From contig JAGYOC010000127.1 of assembly GCA_018399795.1 (NCBI GenBank), positions 1 through 7,301 on the forward strand: 7,301 nt of DNA, given 5' to 3'. Shown in pieces: positions 7,061 through 7,301 of the stretch. Numbering within the stretch: the first letter of the stretch is position 1; each line of letters starts with the position of its first letter. The translations under genes were made by a program, and so were the position numbers. Below the pieces are notes generated by a model, which worked only from the letters and a program-made list of their open reading frames with translations, was not told the DNA's origin and searched no databases. The stretch is from Dehalococcoidales bacterium (GTDB lineage Bacteria > Chloroflexota > Dehalococcoidia > Dehalococcoidales > UBA5760).

Positions 7061-7301
7061 TTACCCAAGAGCTTTCCTTAAACCTATGGTAAAACTCTGC
7101 AGAGAAGCCAGTGATTTATCTTCTTCAATCAACTGAATGATACGACTCCCAACAATTATACCGTCCGCCACCTTGGCCACCCTGCGGGCCTGTTCGGAAC
7201 TGGATATGCCAAAACCGACGCATAGCGGTAGCTCCGTTTTTGCCCGAACCCGGCCAACGAATTCCTCCAATTCCTGCGGCAGGTTTTCCCGAGCACCGGT
7301 A
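7061..7301 (-). CDS. trpA: tryptophan synthase alpha chain, C-terminal part (5' end outside window)
   Basis: The - strand frame is open from the right edge to a TAA at 7061-7063 and encodes about 79 residues. It opens with TGARENLP, matching the TrpA loop 6 TGAR segment, followed by [20 protein letters not shown] and [16 protein letters not shown], which are the last two beta strands and the phosphate-binding GFGI and GS loops of the TIM barrel. TrpA splits indole-3-glycerol phosphate into indole and glyceraldehyde 3-phosphate and passes indole to TrpB. Family proteins are about 250-270 residues, so roughly 70% of the gene lies beyond the window. No internal start is needed: the frame continues through the edge. 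The downstream neighbour is trpB2, reversing the common trpB-trpA order. Confidence 0.92.
   Translation of the reverse strand, partial: TGARENLPQELEEFVGRVRAKTELPLCVGFGISSSEQARRVAKVADGIIVGSRIIQLIEEDKSLASLQSFTIGLRKALG

Overview
This window looks like ordinary chromosome from a bacterium, most likely a Chloroflexota (Dehalococcoidia-like) lineage. That assignment is an inference from a eukaryote-like type 2 isoleucyl-tRNA synthetase, a TrpB2-type tryptophan synthase beta chain, a lipoprotein-type HtrA protease and a moderate base composition. No mobile element, CRISPR array, tRNA or rRNA is visible.

Layout from left to right: (1) the 3' end of a + strand jag/khpB-like gene (R3H RNA-binding domain) ends at 187. 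(2) A 127-base gap leads to ileS (+, 315-3425). (3) ileS runs tail-to-tail into a - strand HtrA/DegP-like serine protease (3422-4537); the two stop codons overlap. (4) A 120-base gap holds a good sigma-70-like promoter for the protease, placed so that its mRNA should be almost leaderless. (5) A - strand SpoU/TrmH-family RNA 2'-O-methyltransferase occupies 4658-5425. (6) A 162-base gap carries a strong GC-rich hairpin, probably the trp terminator, plus nested dyads. (7) A - strand trpB2 gene occupies 5588-6949 (ATG alternative at 6967). (8) Upstream of it, the 3' part of trpA runs off the right edge.

The left part is translation and RNA biology (R3H protein, IleRS, RNA methyltransferase) plus envelope protein quality control. 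The right part is the end of a tryptophan biosynthesis operon read leftwards, trpA then trpB2. Together TrpA and TrpB would convert indole-3-glycerol phosphate and serine to tryptophan.

The most notable observation is the active-site signature of the IleRS. The class I HIGH motif (HxGH) reads Gly-Ile-His-His, so positions 1 and 3 are swapped. This GxHH form has been described in some type 2 IleRS enzymes and linked to very high resistance to the antibiotic mupirocin. I found no previously undescribed multi-gene system here.
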